Part shown: positions 31,336 to 40,249 of the stretch, one piece after another | Numbering within the stretch: the stretch's first letter is position 1 | How the letters are laid out: every line of letters begins with the position of its first letter | Assembly: GCA_024279865.1 (NCBI GenBank) | Contig: JAJRRC010000076.1 | Location: 1 to 55,692, forward strand | Length of the DNA stretch: 55,692 nt | Source of the DNA: Planctomycetota bacterium | Lineage (GTDB): Bacteria > Planctomycetota > Phycisphaerae > Phycisphaerales > Phycisphaeraceae | Reading direction: 5' to 3' | Program-made: the position numbers and the translations under genes | The notes under the pieces: model-generated | Databases searched by the model: none | What the model was told of the DNA's origin: nothing | What the model saw: the letters and a program-made list of their open reading frames with translations, nothing else

Positions 31336-34300
31336 GTGAACATAGACTCTACATTTCTCCAATGGCTGAGAAGCTCCGGGGAATTGATGCAAGTACCGCC
31401 GAGTATAAAATGTTCAAGGCTATCGGGCGCGGGTCACTTGTAGACGAAACACAAAAGACCCCCGAAAAAGATGAACCCGGATACCTCGATGCAATTGCCG
31501 CAGCCGGACGAACGCAAGTGCTTTGGGCTTCTCTCATCGCAAACAAACTGCCTTTTGCAATCGTTGAAGCTCGGCAAGCTTTTGGACTGGCCCCAAAAAC
31601 ACTGCCGGGGGGAAAAAAGTGGAACGCCTACAACGCCATCACAAAAGATGGGTTCCTGCAACGTTACCCGTATGCTGCAAGCGAATCGGCACTACATCAA
31701 CTGAACAACACAAATTCAAATGAAGAATTCATCGGTACGCTGGAGACAATAAGGCAATCACACGAAGATGCTCGGACCCTAGCCCAGTTCGGAACTGCCA
31801 CGAACTTTGCTATTTCACTTTTAGCTGGCATGACCGACCCAATCAACTTAATTCCTCAAACAGGACTTGTTCTTAAAGGTGCCAGCAAGCTAAAACTTTC
31901 AGCAAACATTGCCCAACGAGCAGCAATCTTTGCTGCCACAAATACCGCCCAAGAAGAACTACTGTACCGAACTCAACCCGGGCGACCCGGCGACCACCTT
32001 GAATCACTGGCGATGGCCGCAGCTACCGGTGCCTTGTTTGGTGGCGTGATTGGATTCCTGACATCGCCAACCTCTAAATTAACGTTGAAGATGGGGCCTG
32101 AATTCAAGAACCACAAACCTCGCAATGGAGGGTTTGCTGATTTTGGGGGAATCAAGAACGGCGCGGAAAAAGCAGCCAAAGGAATTCCCACACAAGACAC
32201 CAACCGCGTTATCAAAAAGATAAATGAAATGCTCAACCCCTTTGAGCCAGATAACGTCAAACAAAAAGCCGCTCTGTCAGGCTTCGAGGAGTCAACCGAG
32301 ACGCTTCAAAAGATGCTCGCAGAAGAACCAGATGCCAGGGCATCCGTCTCGGTTCTGACCGACGGGGCCGACGCCAACAGCAAACTGCTCGCCGATCTTC
32401 AACAGAAGTACAAAGATGCTGGGCAAGAGTTGAACGTCACACGCCACCCAGGACAGGATGACTTCGATGCCTTCACGCCCATGGATAAACAGCTCAACGA
32501 ATTACATCGAGAATTCAATCAACTGTCAGGGGACCAGGGATCAAAAAAAGCGACTTCAATCGAACTGGCAGAAAACAAGGCCGACGTGGTGGTGATGGAT
32601 GGAGTCTCGATATTAAGCAAGGCGCTTGGATACTTCACGCCTTCTGATGTCTTTGACCGTTCGCCGTTTGACTTCTTACAACTTTCCAGACGAATCCTGT
32701 TTTACGACGGAACGATCAGTAAAAACGCGGTAAAAGATGCAGGCTATAAAGGTGCAATATCAGCGGAGGCGACTCTTGACAAGTTCTCTGTCTACCAAAC
32801 CACGGCCATGAGAGAGATGCGGGAATTCTATAGCCCATCAAAAAAACTCGGCTTCATATTGGGACGCGACGCAGACGATGGCATTGAGATTCAAACCGGC
32901 AAGAAGATTGCCGCGGTGCTCAATAAAGAACCCGCCTCCTATGTTGATGCACACGGTGTGAAACATGAGATCAAGCCTTACTTTCACCTGGGGGATTTCG
33001 AAAAACATGTCGTAAACATTAGACGACAGCAAGCCGCATTCGAACTGGGCGACATTGATACCGCCCCCTCGCAAATCAGCAAAGACCTGCAAGGTGCCGT
33101 TAAATCCCTTGACACCTATTTTGCAGGGATGCTGGACCGTGCTGATGATGTTGGCATGCTTCCTGGCAAGCGAACACTTGCCGCACAACAACAACTCTTT
33201 GACGATGCAGGGTTTGAAGTTGAAGCATTGCTCAAACAACAATCAGACTTGGGGCTAGATCCACAAACAAAGTTTGATGCCGGTGGCGATGGACCTGCTA
33301 TCACCAAAACAATCTACAGCAGCATCCCAGAAGAATGGCACAACAAAACGCTGTTCGATTGGGGTTCCAAAGGCTATCGCGTTGAAGGAAATCAGGCCAT
33401 CAAGGCCGAAGGACGACGCGCCAAGACATTCAATAAACTCTGGCTGCAAGAACTCACCCGCATAAAACCAGGCGAAGACCCCGGACTCGTTCGACACCTT
33501 CGACAAATGACCGGCGAAGTGTGGACCGTCAAATCCCGCAAAGGTAAGTACTGGAACACAGACCACTACCTCGCCCCACAAAAAGCAATCGACGATGCAC
33601 GGGCACAGATGCGAGCAAAGGCCAGCGAGGCCATCGAAAAGAAACTTCTCAAAGCCGAAGCCAACAGAGATGTAATCGGTGCGAAACTTCAAAAATACAG
33701 AAATTTCAACGAGAACGCAGGATCCTACTTCCCCAGACGATACAAACAAAACGCAATCAAGAAAAACAGAAAACCGTTTACCGATTGGCTCATAAGGTCT
33801 TGGCATAAAAAACGCGGATTTGGTATCGACCCAGAAACAGGAAAGCGGATCCGGATCAACCCAGAAGACCGACCTCTTATCGATGCCGTCCGCAACGAAT
33901 TGAAGATCGGCGAAGAAATCCGCACCGAAGGCGATTTACTGAACATCGAAGAATACAAACAGGCTGTTGACGCATACTATGAAAAGGCAGCTGGAAAGGT
34001 ATGGGAGAAACAAACACAGCCGAAAGAATCGCACGGAGTGGAATCGCCGTTCGAGGGAAGAACTCTTGAGCTTGACGAGTCAGATAAAGCCGCAGAACTG
34101 TTCCTTGAAAACGACGCAGAACGAATTATTGCCGGATACCACAATGTGGTGGGTGGCAAAATCGCAACCACGACCGCTATCAACCAATGGAAACCGCATC
34201 TAAAAGCGATGGGCGCAGATGTTGACAAAATCAAAAGTTCTGAAGACCTGCTGCAATTCCTAGACAAACGGTTCGACGACATGAGAGAATTGACAACGGA

Positions 34301-35831
34301 AATAGATACAATAACCGGGTCAAAAACAATTGATAGTTTTGACCATCACCGTGAAAAAGCGATGCTCCGACTCAAGCGACGAATCGATAGCCTTGAAGGT
34401 GTGCCGTTCAGTGACAATTCAGATGGTGCCAACTCAATGTTGGCATGGGGAGGAAACCTTGTCCTCAACCTCAACTACCTCGCTAGGCTTGGATCACAAA
34501 GCCTCAGTGCAATGAACGATGTGGCCAGCATGACACTCTTTACGGAGGTCAGCAGTGTACCCAAAAATGTTAAATATCTAGCCAAAGCACTTCTCCCCTT
34601 GAAACAAGCAGAGAAACGGGACTTACAACTGATGCGGCTTGCCTTTGAAGCAGAACACGCACGAGCCGTGAGCATCAACGACATTGACTTCAATGACCCA
34701 GCCCAAGGGGTGGGGTTTGGGAAAACCCGGAAAGTAACCGCAGCTATCGGTGTTGGCGTGGAGCAGTTTGGCAACACCTTTAATGAATTGACACTTATCA
34801 ATTCATGGAACCGTTACATCAAGCGAGCATCCGCAATGATCTCGATGGACCGCCTGATGACAAACTCCAAGCGATTACTCAAGGTGCAGGCGCTCGTTGA
34901 AAACAGCGGCATGGAAATCAATGCCGCAATCAAAAAGGCTGGCATGTCCCGCTTCGACTACGGACGCATGAAAGAGTATGGAATCAATGCCCCGCAAGCC
35001 CGGGAAATTTTAGACTTGGTCCGACGCTACGGATCAGACGAAAATGGAAAGACTTTTACACACCTCTCCCCCGACGAAATGCTGGACTACAAAGGCCTGA
35101 TGCTTCCCGACGCTGGCCGTTGGCTCAAGAACGAAGGTGACTCCGCACGGAAAATCTACGACACCTATGTGACTGCCATCAATACCGAAGTTGAACGGGC
35201 AATGATCTTGACACCAGGCCAACTAGATCGACCACTCATGAATGACCACTGGTGGGGGCGAATGTTCAACCAATTCCAGTCCTTTGGCTTCGCTTGGGTT
35301 AACCAGGTCGTCAAGCCAATGGCGCAGCGACCCGCAGGCAAACAGATGGCAACCGTTCTCTCTTACTTCGCTACCGGTGCATTCGTCGATGCCATCCGCA
35401 ACGATCTATCACAACGACGGACAATCGACGAAACAATTAAGCTTTGGCAGGAAAACCCCTGGGGAATGACTTATTCCATCGCACATACGGCGGGGGCTTT
35501 TGGACCAATGGGAAGACTCCTTGCTTTGTCAGACCAAATGGGATTCGGACCTGGAACAAAAATCGCAGAGGCCGCCGGGCAACCCATTCGGTATCCAGAA
35601 ACCACGCTGGGGAGTTTGGCGCCAGCGCTTGATTGGGTTGAACTGGCTTCTCAAGGTGTTCAAGGCATCTCGCAAAATGGAATATCGGTCGGAAATTTGC
35701 ACAAGTTCAGAAAAATGGCGCCCATGCAAAACCTAATCCTGTTCCGTATGTTCGCTCGCTTTGGCGGGATCGATCCATACCGCACCGAAGACCTACTCCG
35801 AGAACGACGGACATACGAACCTCGGCCGTAA
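31332..35831 (+). CDS. Giant internal virion protein, T7 gp16-like, without transglycosylase domain
   Basis: The 1499-residue protein is the largest in the window. Its N-terminal 250 residues have hydrophobic helices (FAISLLAGMTDPINLIPQTG and MAAATGALFGGVIGFL) as in the membrane-interacting part of gp16-type proteins. Long charged helical regions and a C-terminal membrane-like stretch (about 1300-1430) follow. T7 gp16 starts with a soluble lytic transglycosylase domain; I see no comparable catalytic ES motif and GLxQ signature here. The protein still should form the inner-membrane part of the ejection channel. Overlaps the gp15-like gene by four bases. Confidence 0.8.
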   Translation: MSEHRLYISPMAEKLRGIDASTAEYKMFKAIGRGSLVDETQKTPEKDEPGYLDAIAAAGRTQVLWASLIANKLPFAIVEARQAFGLAPKTLPGGKKWNAYNAITKDGFLQRYPYAASESALHQLNNTNSNEEFIGTLETIRQSHEDARTLAQFGTATNFAISLLAGMTDPINLIPQTGLVLKGASKLKLSANIAQRAAIFAATNTAQEELLYRTQPGRPGDHLESLAMAAATGALFGGVIGFLTSPTSKLTLKMGPEFKNHKPRNGGFADFGGIKNGAEKAAKGIPTQDTNRVIKKINEMLNPFEPDNVKQKAALSGFEESTETLQKMLAEEPDARASVSVLTDGADANSKLLADLQQKYKDAGQELNVTRHPGQDDFDAFTPMDKQLNELHREFNQLSGDQGSKKATSIELAENKADVVVMDGVSILSKALGYFTPSDVFDRSPFDFLQLSRRILFYDGTISKNAVKDAGYKGAISAEATLDKFSVYQTTAMREMREFYSPSKKLGFILGRDADDGIEIQTGKKIAAVLNKEPASYVDAHGVKHEIKPYFHLGDFEKHVVNIRRQQAAFELGDIDTAPSQISKDLQGAVKSLDTYFAGMLDRADDVGMLPGKRTLAAQQQLFDDAGFEVEALLKQQSDLGLDPQTKFDAGGDGPAITKTIYSSIPEEWHNKTLFDWGSKGYRVEGNQAIKAEGRRAKTFNKLWLQELTRIKPGEDPGLVRHLRQMTGEVWTVKSRKGKYWNTDHYLAPQKAIDDARAQMRAKASEAIEKKLLKAEANRDVIGAKLQKYRNFNENAGSYFPRRYKQNAIKKNRKPFTDWLIRSWHKKRGFGIDPETGKRIRINPEDRPLIDAVRNELKIGEEIRTEGDLLNIEEYKQAVDAYYEKAAGKVWEKQTQPKESHGVESPFEGRTLELDESDKAAELFLENDAERIIAGYHNVVGGKIATTTAINQWKPHLKAMGADVDKIKSSEDLLQFLDKRFDDMRELTTEIDTITGSKTIDSFDHHREKAMLRLKRRIDSLEGVPFSDNSDGANSMLAWGGNLVLNLNYLARLGSQSLSAMNDVASMTLFTEVSSVPKNVKYLAKALLPLKQAEKRDLQLMRLAFEAEHARAVSINDIDFNDPAQGVGFGKTRKVTAAIGVGVEQFGNTFNELTLINSWNRYIKRASAMISMDRLMTNSKRLLKVQALVENSGMEINAAIKKAGMSRFDYGRMKEYGINAPQAREILDLVRRYGSDENGKTFTHLSPDEMLDYKGLMLPDAGRWLKNEGDSARKIYDTYVTAINTEVERAMILTPGQLDRPLMNDHWWGRMFNQFQSFGFAWVNQVVKPMAQRPAGKQMATVLSYFATGAFVDAIRNDLSQRRTIDETIKLWQENPWGMTYSIAHTAGAFGPMGRLLALSDQMGFGPGTKIAEAAGQPIRYPETTLGSLAPALDWVELASQGVQGISQNGISVGNLHKFRKMAPMQNLILFRMFARFGGIDPYRTEDLLRERRTYEPRP

Positions 35832-35836
35832 ACAAT

Positions 35837-36103
35837 ATGACAAACGAAAAATCCCAACTCGACCTGGTCCGCGACCAGGTGCTTGTCCGCATGGGCGAAC
35901 ACATCGCAAAAATACTCGAAGTTCCAAAAGAAGACTACGTCCCACCCTCAGCCGCACACCTTAACATCGCTATGAAATGGCTCGAGCGAGTAGATCGCAA
36001 AGGTGGAGGCGGAGACGCTGACGAGTTCCTCGAAGCCGCTGCACGTGCACGCGAAATGATACAAAAAGATAAACCAACACTTGAGGAGCCATTCGACGAA
36101 TGA
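35837..36103 (+). CDS. Small terminase subunit, T7 gp18-like
   Basis: The 88-residue helical protein contains RVLVRMGEHI-like repeats of helix (VRDQVLVRMGEHIAKIL), PPSAAHLNIAMKWLERV and an acidic C-terminus EEPFDE. Length is equal to T7 gp18 (89 residues). It precedes and overlaps the large terminase by four bases. Its role is to regulate packaging and recognise phage DNA. The C-terminal acidic tail may contact the large subunit. Confidence 0.82.
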   Translation: MTNEKSQLDLVRDQVLVRMGEHIAKILEVPKEDYVPPSAAHLNIAMKWLERVDRKGGGGDADEFLEAAARAREMIQKDKPTLEEPFDE

Positions 36104-37818
36104 GTATCACAACAAAAGAAGCCGCCCGACTCATGAGAGACCCAGTCTATTTCACCAGCGAAGTCTTCAAACAAATGGACTGGCTCAAATACACCAAGAT
36201 CGGGCCACTCGAAGCTGACATGATTCGCTACGTCGCACTTGGCCCAAAACGATCCGGAGTCCTCGGCTGGCGCGGGTTCGGAAAAACCTACCTCATCACC
36301 ACACCAATCCCACTATGGGACCTATACCGTGACCCCGAAAATAAAATCCTCATCCTCTCAAAAACCGGACCAGATGCAGAAAAAACATTGCGGCTGATGA
36401 GACAAATCATTTCCCGCGTAGACTTCCTACGGTTCCTCGCACCCAAGCCAAACACCCGAGAACGTAAATGGGAAGACAACGAGCAAGCGTTCGATGTCGG
36501 ACCCGCAGAGCCATCGAGGACGCCATCCGTTGCCTCTCAAGGAATCGACGGAAGCATCACCGGCAAACGCGCGTCCCGCGTGATCGCAGATGATATTGAA
36601 TCACCCGAAAACACCAAGACCCTTGGCGCACGCAACGACTTGTACGGAAAAACTTCCGAGCTTACTTTCATTTGCACCTACGGCGAAAAGCGAATCAACT
36701 ACATTGGAACCCTCCATCACGAAACAGATTCCCTCTACCCAAAAAAAGCAAAAGACGGTTTCCAATTCCGAAGCTACCCGCTACTACACCCAAAGACCAC
36801 AGAAAAAACAATCAACCTCGCACCCGTCTACCAACAGCTAGCCAAAGACAACAACGCCAAACCCGGTGACATCGCTGCCCCATACAGAATCACAGACGAG
36901 TTCGTCGCAAACGCAAAGGCAGAAGGCTACAGAACCTTCGCCATGCAGTGCATGCTCACAATTAACCTTGGTGAAACAAACCGCTACCCGCTACGACTCC
37001 GTGACCTGATCGTCTTTCCCTGCAAGGGACGTACCGCCCCGTTCTCGGTCGCATGGGGTACAAACAATGGCCAAGGCCAGTCAACGGCATACGACGTGCC
37101 CACCGATGCCATAGACGTTGCTGACGGGTTCTACCGCCCAATTATGTTCGATAAACAATGGCTGCCGTTCCCCGTTACCAAAATGTGGATCGACCCGTCC
37201 GGAGCCGGAGCAGACGGCTCAGGCTGGGCTATCACCTCAATGCTCAATGGCATGGTCTACCTGCGAGCAGCAGGCACAGACCAACGTGGACACAGCTCAG
37301 ATGCTATGGAGTTCTTCGCCAAAACCGCAAAGCAATACCGCGTCACAAAAATACACATCGAAGATTTCGCACTCCAGTCAATGTTCAAACAAGTCCTCGA
37401 ACCAATCATCCGCGAACACTTCATCGAACCAAACGACCCCGCCAACCCGTTCGACACAAACGGCTGGCGGTGCAAATGCGAAATGACAAAGCCCAAAAAT
37501 CCATCGGCCATGAAAGAAACGCGGATGATCCAAGCACTCGAACCAGTCGCCACGACACACCGCCTAGTAATCGACGAAGACATTGCACGCGACTCAGAGT
37601 TCCAACGGCAATGGACACGCCTCTGTGAACAACGCAACTGCCTTGAACACGAAGACATGCTCGACGCAATCGCCAACGCCGTGCAACTCTGGGAGGACAA
37701 ACTTACCCGAACAAGTGCCGATGCCGAAAAGCGACGGCGAGATGAACACATGAAGAAGTTAATTGAGAAATACGTCGGGAAGCCAGCGACGGATCGGGTG
37801 TGGTTTCAACACAGGTGA
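36100..37818 (+). CDS. Large terminase subunit, T7 gp19-like
   Basis: The 572-residue protein matches T7 gp19 (586 residues). Walker A is GWRGFGKT (56-63) and Walker B is VIADDIE (161-167). The C-terminal RNase-H-like nuclease begins with WIDPSGAGADGSGW carrying D365, followed by IHIEDFALQSMF. It pumps DNA into the procapsid through the portal and cuts concatemers. It is the last late gene. The adjoining non-coding region rich in GCGCTAC repeats could hold the packaging site or genome ends. Confidence 0.93.
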   Translation: MSITTKEAARLMRDPVYFTSEVFKQMDWLKYTKIGPLEADMIRYVALGPKRSGVLGWRGFGKTYLITTPIPLWDLYRDPENKILILSKTGPDAEKTLRLMRQIISRVDFLRFLAPKPNTRERKWEDNEQAFDVGPAEPSRTPSVASQGIDGSITGKRASRVIADDIESPENTKTLGARNDLYGKTSELTFICTYGEKRINYIGTLHHETDSLYPKKAKDGFQFRSYPLLHPKTTEKTINLAPVYQQLAKDNNAKPGDIAAPYRITDEFVANAKAEGYRTFAMQCMLTINLGETNRYPLRLRDLIVFPCKGRTAPFSVAWGTNNGQGQSTAYDVPTDAIDVADGFYRPIMFDKQWLPFPVTKMWIDPSGAGADGSGWAITSMLNGMVYLRAAGTDQRGHSSDAMEFFAKTAKQYRVTKIHIEDFALQSMFKQVLEPIIREHFIEPNDPANPFDTNGWRCKCEMTKPKNPSAMKETRMIQALEPVATTHRLVIDEDIARDSEFQRQWTRLCEQRNCLEHEDMLDAIANAVQLWEDKLTRTSADAEKRRRDEHMKKLIEKYVGKPATDRVWFQHR

Positions 37819-37824
37819 AAAGTG

Positions 37825-38115
37825 TGTAGCGCAACTTTGCGCTACAGCAGCGCACGTTTTTAGGAGTTGCGCTGCACTCCAGTTCTTATTCCACAAGGGG
37901 TTAGGGGCTCTGTAGCGCTTGTATCTTATCTTTTCTCTATCTTATAGAGGTTAGTAATAAAAAGAGAAGTAGTAATAATTGTTACAGGGGTAGTACATAG
38001 GGGAGCCTTGCGCTGCAGCGCTACAAAGCATTGTTTTTTATTTATAAACCTTTGTGTTTATTGTTGGTTACATCAAAAAAAAGTTGCGCTACTAAATTGA
38101 CCTTGAAGCGCAACT
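37825..38115. repeat. Family of GCGCTAC/GTAGCGC palindromic repeats
   Basis: Copies are TGTAGCGCAA (37825-37834) facing TTGCGCTACA (37837-37846), GTTGCGCTGCA (37866-37876), TGTAGCGCTT (37911-37920), TTGCGCTGCAGCGCTACAA (38009-38027, containing the palindrome GCGCTGCAGCGC), GTTGCGCTAC (38083-38092) and GAAGCGCAACTC (38105-38116). The first two form a hairpin that could end the terminase transcript. The rest are spread around an AT-rich stretch, as iterons around an origin are. Confidence 0.65.
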
Positions 38116-38244
38116 CACCCCAAAACAGTCTCATCACCCAAATTTTGCCGAAATTTTTATTGCGGTAGTTTGAAAGCGGGGGTAGATATATATTTTCGCG
38201 GGCACTCCCCCCCCCTATACCCCTCGAAATCGCCCCCAGAACAC

Positions 38245-38271
38245 GACCTGCGGCTATGGTAGCCGCAGGTC
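38245..38271. terminator. Hairpin, possible terminator before the integrase module
   Basis: GACCTGCGGCT (38245-38255) and AGCCGCAGGTC (38261-38271) form a perfect 11-bp stem with a 5-nt loop, followed by ATTATT. It may stop late read-through from terL into the integrase genes. The T tract is weak. Confidence 0.5.
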
Positions 38272-38415
38272 ATTATTCACAAACTACTATCAATACTAGA
38301 CTTACGACACCACCAGTCGGCGAATCACCGAAATGTCTCACCGATTCCGGCGCAACATGGACCCGAAGCCCGGCAAATCACACCAGGCATTGGAAAAAAA
38401 CCGCGTGGACGTAAG

Positions 38416-38445
38416 CCCGCCCACGCCCGCCCACGCCCGCCCACG
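38416..38445. repeat. Tandem repeat CCCGCCCACG, 3 copies
   Basis: Three perfect 10-bp units in tandem, followed by CCCAT and two ATCACCC units. The function is unknown; it lies about 85 bases before the integrase-operon start. Confidence 0.8.
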
Positions 38446-38495
38446 CCCATCCATCACCCCATCACCCAGCACCTTTGGCTTTTTTCATTTGCCTA

Positions 38496-38523
38496 TTGAC
38501 TTATAATACTTATTGTGTAGCAT
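38496..38523 (+). promoter_or_regulatory. Promoter of the HTH-integrase operon
   Basis: TTGACT (38496-38501), a 16-base spacer and TAGCAT (38518-38523) lie just before the ATG at 38532. This implies a very short or absent leader if the -10 is TAGCAT. TATAAT at 38502-38507 is an alternative -10 with a weaker upstream box. Both look like host sigma-70 promoters. Confidence 0.5.
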
Positions 38524-38531
38524 TGTTTGTT

Positions 38532-38750
38532 ATGAATAAGGATACAGACAAGATCCTTGTCTCGATCAAGGCGGCCATGGATCGACAAGACAAGACTCGG
38601 TATTGGCTAGCCAAGCAGGTCGGCATCATTCCCCAGCACATTTATCCGCTATTAGACGGCCGTCGTCACCTCAACAGCGAGATGGCCAGCAAGATGTTTA
38701 GCGCGTTGGGTTTGACTATTCGGGCATCAAAAAGAAAAGGAGCAAGGTAA
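38532..38750 (+). CDS. Small XRE-type HTH protein upstream of the integrase
   Basis: The 72-residue protein has a helix-turn-helix, RYWLAKQVGIIPQHIYPLLD, followed by GRRHLNSEMASKMFSALGL, as in XRE-family regulators. Its stop overlaps the integrase start (TAATG, 38748-38752), so the two are coupled. It could control integrase expression or act as a directionality factor. The frame extends upstream to 38475 but that part crosses the promoter. Confidence 0.72.
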   Translation: MNKDTDKILVSIKAAMDRQDKTRYWLAKQVGIIPQHIYPLLDGRRHLNSEMASKMFSALGLTIRASKRKGAR

Positions 38751-39919
38751 TGGCTGAATACGATGGCGTGAAGGTGCAGGAACAAAAAACCAGAGGCGAG
38801 ATTTACGTACATTTGTGGTGGTATATCGGCATTGGCAGCAAGCGGAGCACGTGCAGCCTTGGCCGTCGTTCTGGCTTGACGAAGGCCACGATCAACAGGG
38901 CAAGGCTAGCGAAGGAGAAGGAGCTGGCCTTGCAGCCAGGTCGTATTGGTGCTGGGCAGTCACCGACGTGGGGTTCATGGGTCGATCAGTACTTGGAGCT
39001 GCGTGCGGATCTGTCTGTTGGCTCCGTCCGCCTAGTCAATCAAGCGTGTGATTACTTGTCGGCTTGGCTGGTGAAGTGTAAGCGTGGCAAGCAGACCCGT
39101 CTTGACCAGTTGACCCGTTCAGACGTCGCACGCTTCAGGTTGTGGTTGTCAGAGCAGACGGTCAAAAAACGGGCGATCCAACAAACAACTGTGGCCAAGC
39201 ACATAAGCACACTCTCGACTGTTTTTGGGAGCAGGGAAGGCGCCTTAAAGCTTGACTTGATTCCGTACAATCCATTCGACCGTGAAAAAAAGAGCGTCAA
39301 GACCGAGACCAAAGGGCACCCGGACTTCACCCCGGAGCAGATCGAGGACTTGTTTAACGCTTGCCCCAATACAGCGTGGCGGTCCCTCGTCGCCTTGTGC
39401 TTGCTCTCAGGCGTTCGGCTAGGCGAGGCTCTCTCTTTGGCATGGGACGACGTACAGTGGGGCGAGGGGCGATTTATAGCAACGTCCCAAAAGCTCACCG
39501 GCAACAAGCCCAAGCAAAGAACTGTGATGATGGAGCCAGAGCTAGAGCAGGTCTTGCTCGCAGGCTTTGAAGCAGGCGACCAGAAGCCAGCAGCTATAAG
39601 TTCACACAACCTGACAAAAAACATGAAAGAGATCATAAAGCGTGCGGGCATGCAGCCATGGAAAGACAGCTTCCATGCGTTGCGTCGTTGGCGTGATTCG
39701 ACATGGAAACTGAAGCATCCGGAGTACGTCGTCGATGCGTGGCTTGCCCATAGCGCCCAGGTCAGCCGGGAGCATTACTTGACTGTGCCTGAGCACCTGT
39801 ATCGACCGCCAGGAATCGCGGACAAGATCAAGGCAAGGATTGACGAGATGTCAGCCGATGAACTCGAATGGTTTTTGAAGAAGATCGAAGACCATCAGGC
39901 CAAGCGAGGTGAAAACTAA
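38750..39919 (+). CDS. int: Tyrosine recombinase, prophage integrase
   Basis: The 389-residue protein has an N-terminal AT-hook-like/arm-binding part (about 1-70), a SAM-like core-binding domain (about 75-170) and a catalytic domain. The catalytic domain contains R223 (SGVRLGEAL), H309-x-x-R312 (FHALRRW), H334 (AWLAHS) and the nucleophile Y343 (REHYLTV). The full catalytic set is present. It lies 139 bases from attR, as is usual, and would recombine the 49-bp tRNA-Thr core. Putative arm sites are at 625-650, 38332-38346 and 39920-39945. Confidence 0.95.
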   Translation: MAEYDGVKVQEQKTRGEIYVHLWWYIGIGSKRSTCSLGRRSGLTKATINRARLAKEKELALQPGRIGAGQSPTWGSWVDQYLELRADLSVGSVRLVNQACDYLSAWLVKCKRGKQTRLDQLTRSDVARFRLWLSEQTVKKRAIQQTTVAKHISTLSTVFGSREGALKLDLIPYNPFDREKKSVKTETKGHPDFTPEQIEDLFNACPNTAWRSLVALCLLSGVRLGEALSLAWDDVQWGEGRFIATSQKLTGNKPKQRTVMMEPELEQVLLAGFEAGDQKPAAISSHNLTKNMKEIIKRAGMQPWKDSFHALRRWRDSTWKLKHPEYVVDAWLAHSAQVSREHYLTVPEHLYRPPGIADKIKARIDEMSADELEWFLKKIEDHQAKRGEN

Positions 39920-39945
39920 AATGCCTCACCGATGTCTCACCGATT
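39920..39945 (+). repeat. Putative integrase arm-type sites, attR side
   Basis: AATGCCTCACC (39920-39930) and GATGTCTCACC (39931-39941) followed by GATT lie directly after the integrase stop and 113 bases before attR. They repeat the pair at 625-650 inside attL. Confidence 0.5.
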
Positions 39946-40058
39946 GACCTTGAAACCAGCGTATAATCAACTGGGAACCAGCAGGGAATGAAAGACGTAA
40001 TCTCTTTTGGCGTATGACGTAAGGCCTTATTTTTGAGTAGGTTAAAAAACAGCCTTAT

Positions 40059-40107
40059 CGGTTTTGTAAACCGCAGGTCGCCGGTTCGAGTCCGGCCGGT
40101 GGCTCTT
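40059..40107 (+). repeat. attR core with displaced 3' half of tRNA-Thr
   Basis: This is identical over 49 bases to attL (512-560). The tRNA fragment lacks its 5' half, being preceded by phage sequence (GGTTAAAAAACAGCCTTAT), so it is not a functional tRNA. It is followed by the host version of the tRNA terminator at 40111-40150. Confidence 0.93.
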
Positions 40108-40231
40108 CTTAAAGCCCTTCAACTTAAGCAGTTGCGGGGTTTTTTCTTTTATCAGACTTGAGGGAAAAACGTAATATTGCGCCGATTTATTTCATTTTAG
40201 TTTGGGGGGAGGCGTAAAATAGGCACGGAAT
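40108..40231 (+). repeat. Host sequence homologous to 561-698 inside the prophage
   Basis: Downstream of the att core, host and phage copies stay alignable to about 40231 and 698 respectively: the tRNA terminator, GAGNNAAAAACG, CCGATTT, TTTTGGGGG-like runs and GGCACGGAA. I estimate about 80% identity by eye. The phage copy contains two extra TGTCTCACCGA units. Confidence 0.7.
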
Positions 40232-40249
40232 TGGTGGTGGGCGGATTCA

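Larger units (their letters stand above)
37819..38531. other. Repeat-rich non-coding region between terL and the integrase module
   Basis: These 713 bases hold no credible gene. They contain at least seven copies or near copies of GTTGCGCTAC/GTAGCGCAAC (37825-38115), a 9-C run (38207-38215), a hairpin at 38245-38271, one integrase arm-like site (38332-38346), three tandem copies of CCCGCCCACG (38416-38445) and the integrase promoter. The part 37920-38060 is AT-rich. Candidate roles are replication origin, packaging site or late transcript end. Confidence 0.7.
512..40107. mobile_element. Prophage, temperate T7-like podovirus, about 39.5 kb
   Basis: The element is bounded by the 49-bp att repeats in tRNA-Thr. 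It carries an integrase, regulators, a single-subunit RNA polymerase, a PrimPol-helicase and a full set of T7-type morphogenesis genes: portal, scaffold, capsid, tail tubes A and B, internal virion proteins and both terminase subunits. All major reading frames are intact and genes are tightly packed with many ATGA overlaps, so it looks functional rather than decayed. Almost everything is transcribed rightward except four leftward genes in the lysogeny arm. No insertion sequence lies inside it. Confidence 0.93.

Noticed and set aside
37819-38120. Possible CRISPR array
   Set aside because: The repeats are short palindromes with irregular spacing and both orientations, not regularly spaced direct repeats with unique spacers; no cas gene is present.
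38333-38506. 57-residue Pro/Ser-rich open frame beginning MSHRFRRNMDPKPG
   Set aside because: It starts in the integrase arm-like site, runs through the CCCGCCCACG tandem repeat and the int promoter, and has no ribosome-binding site.
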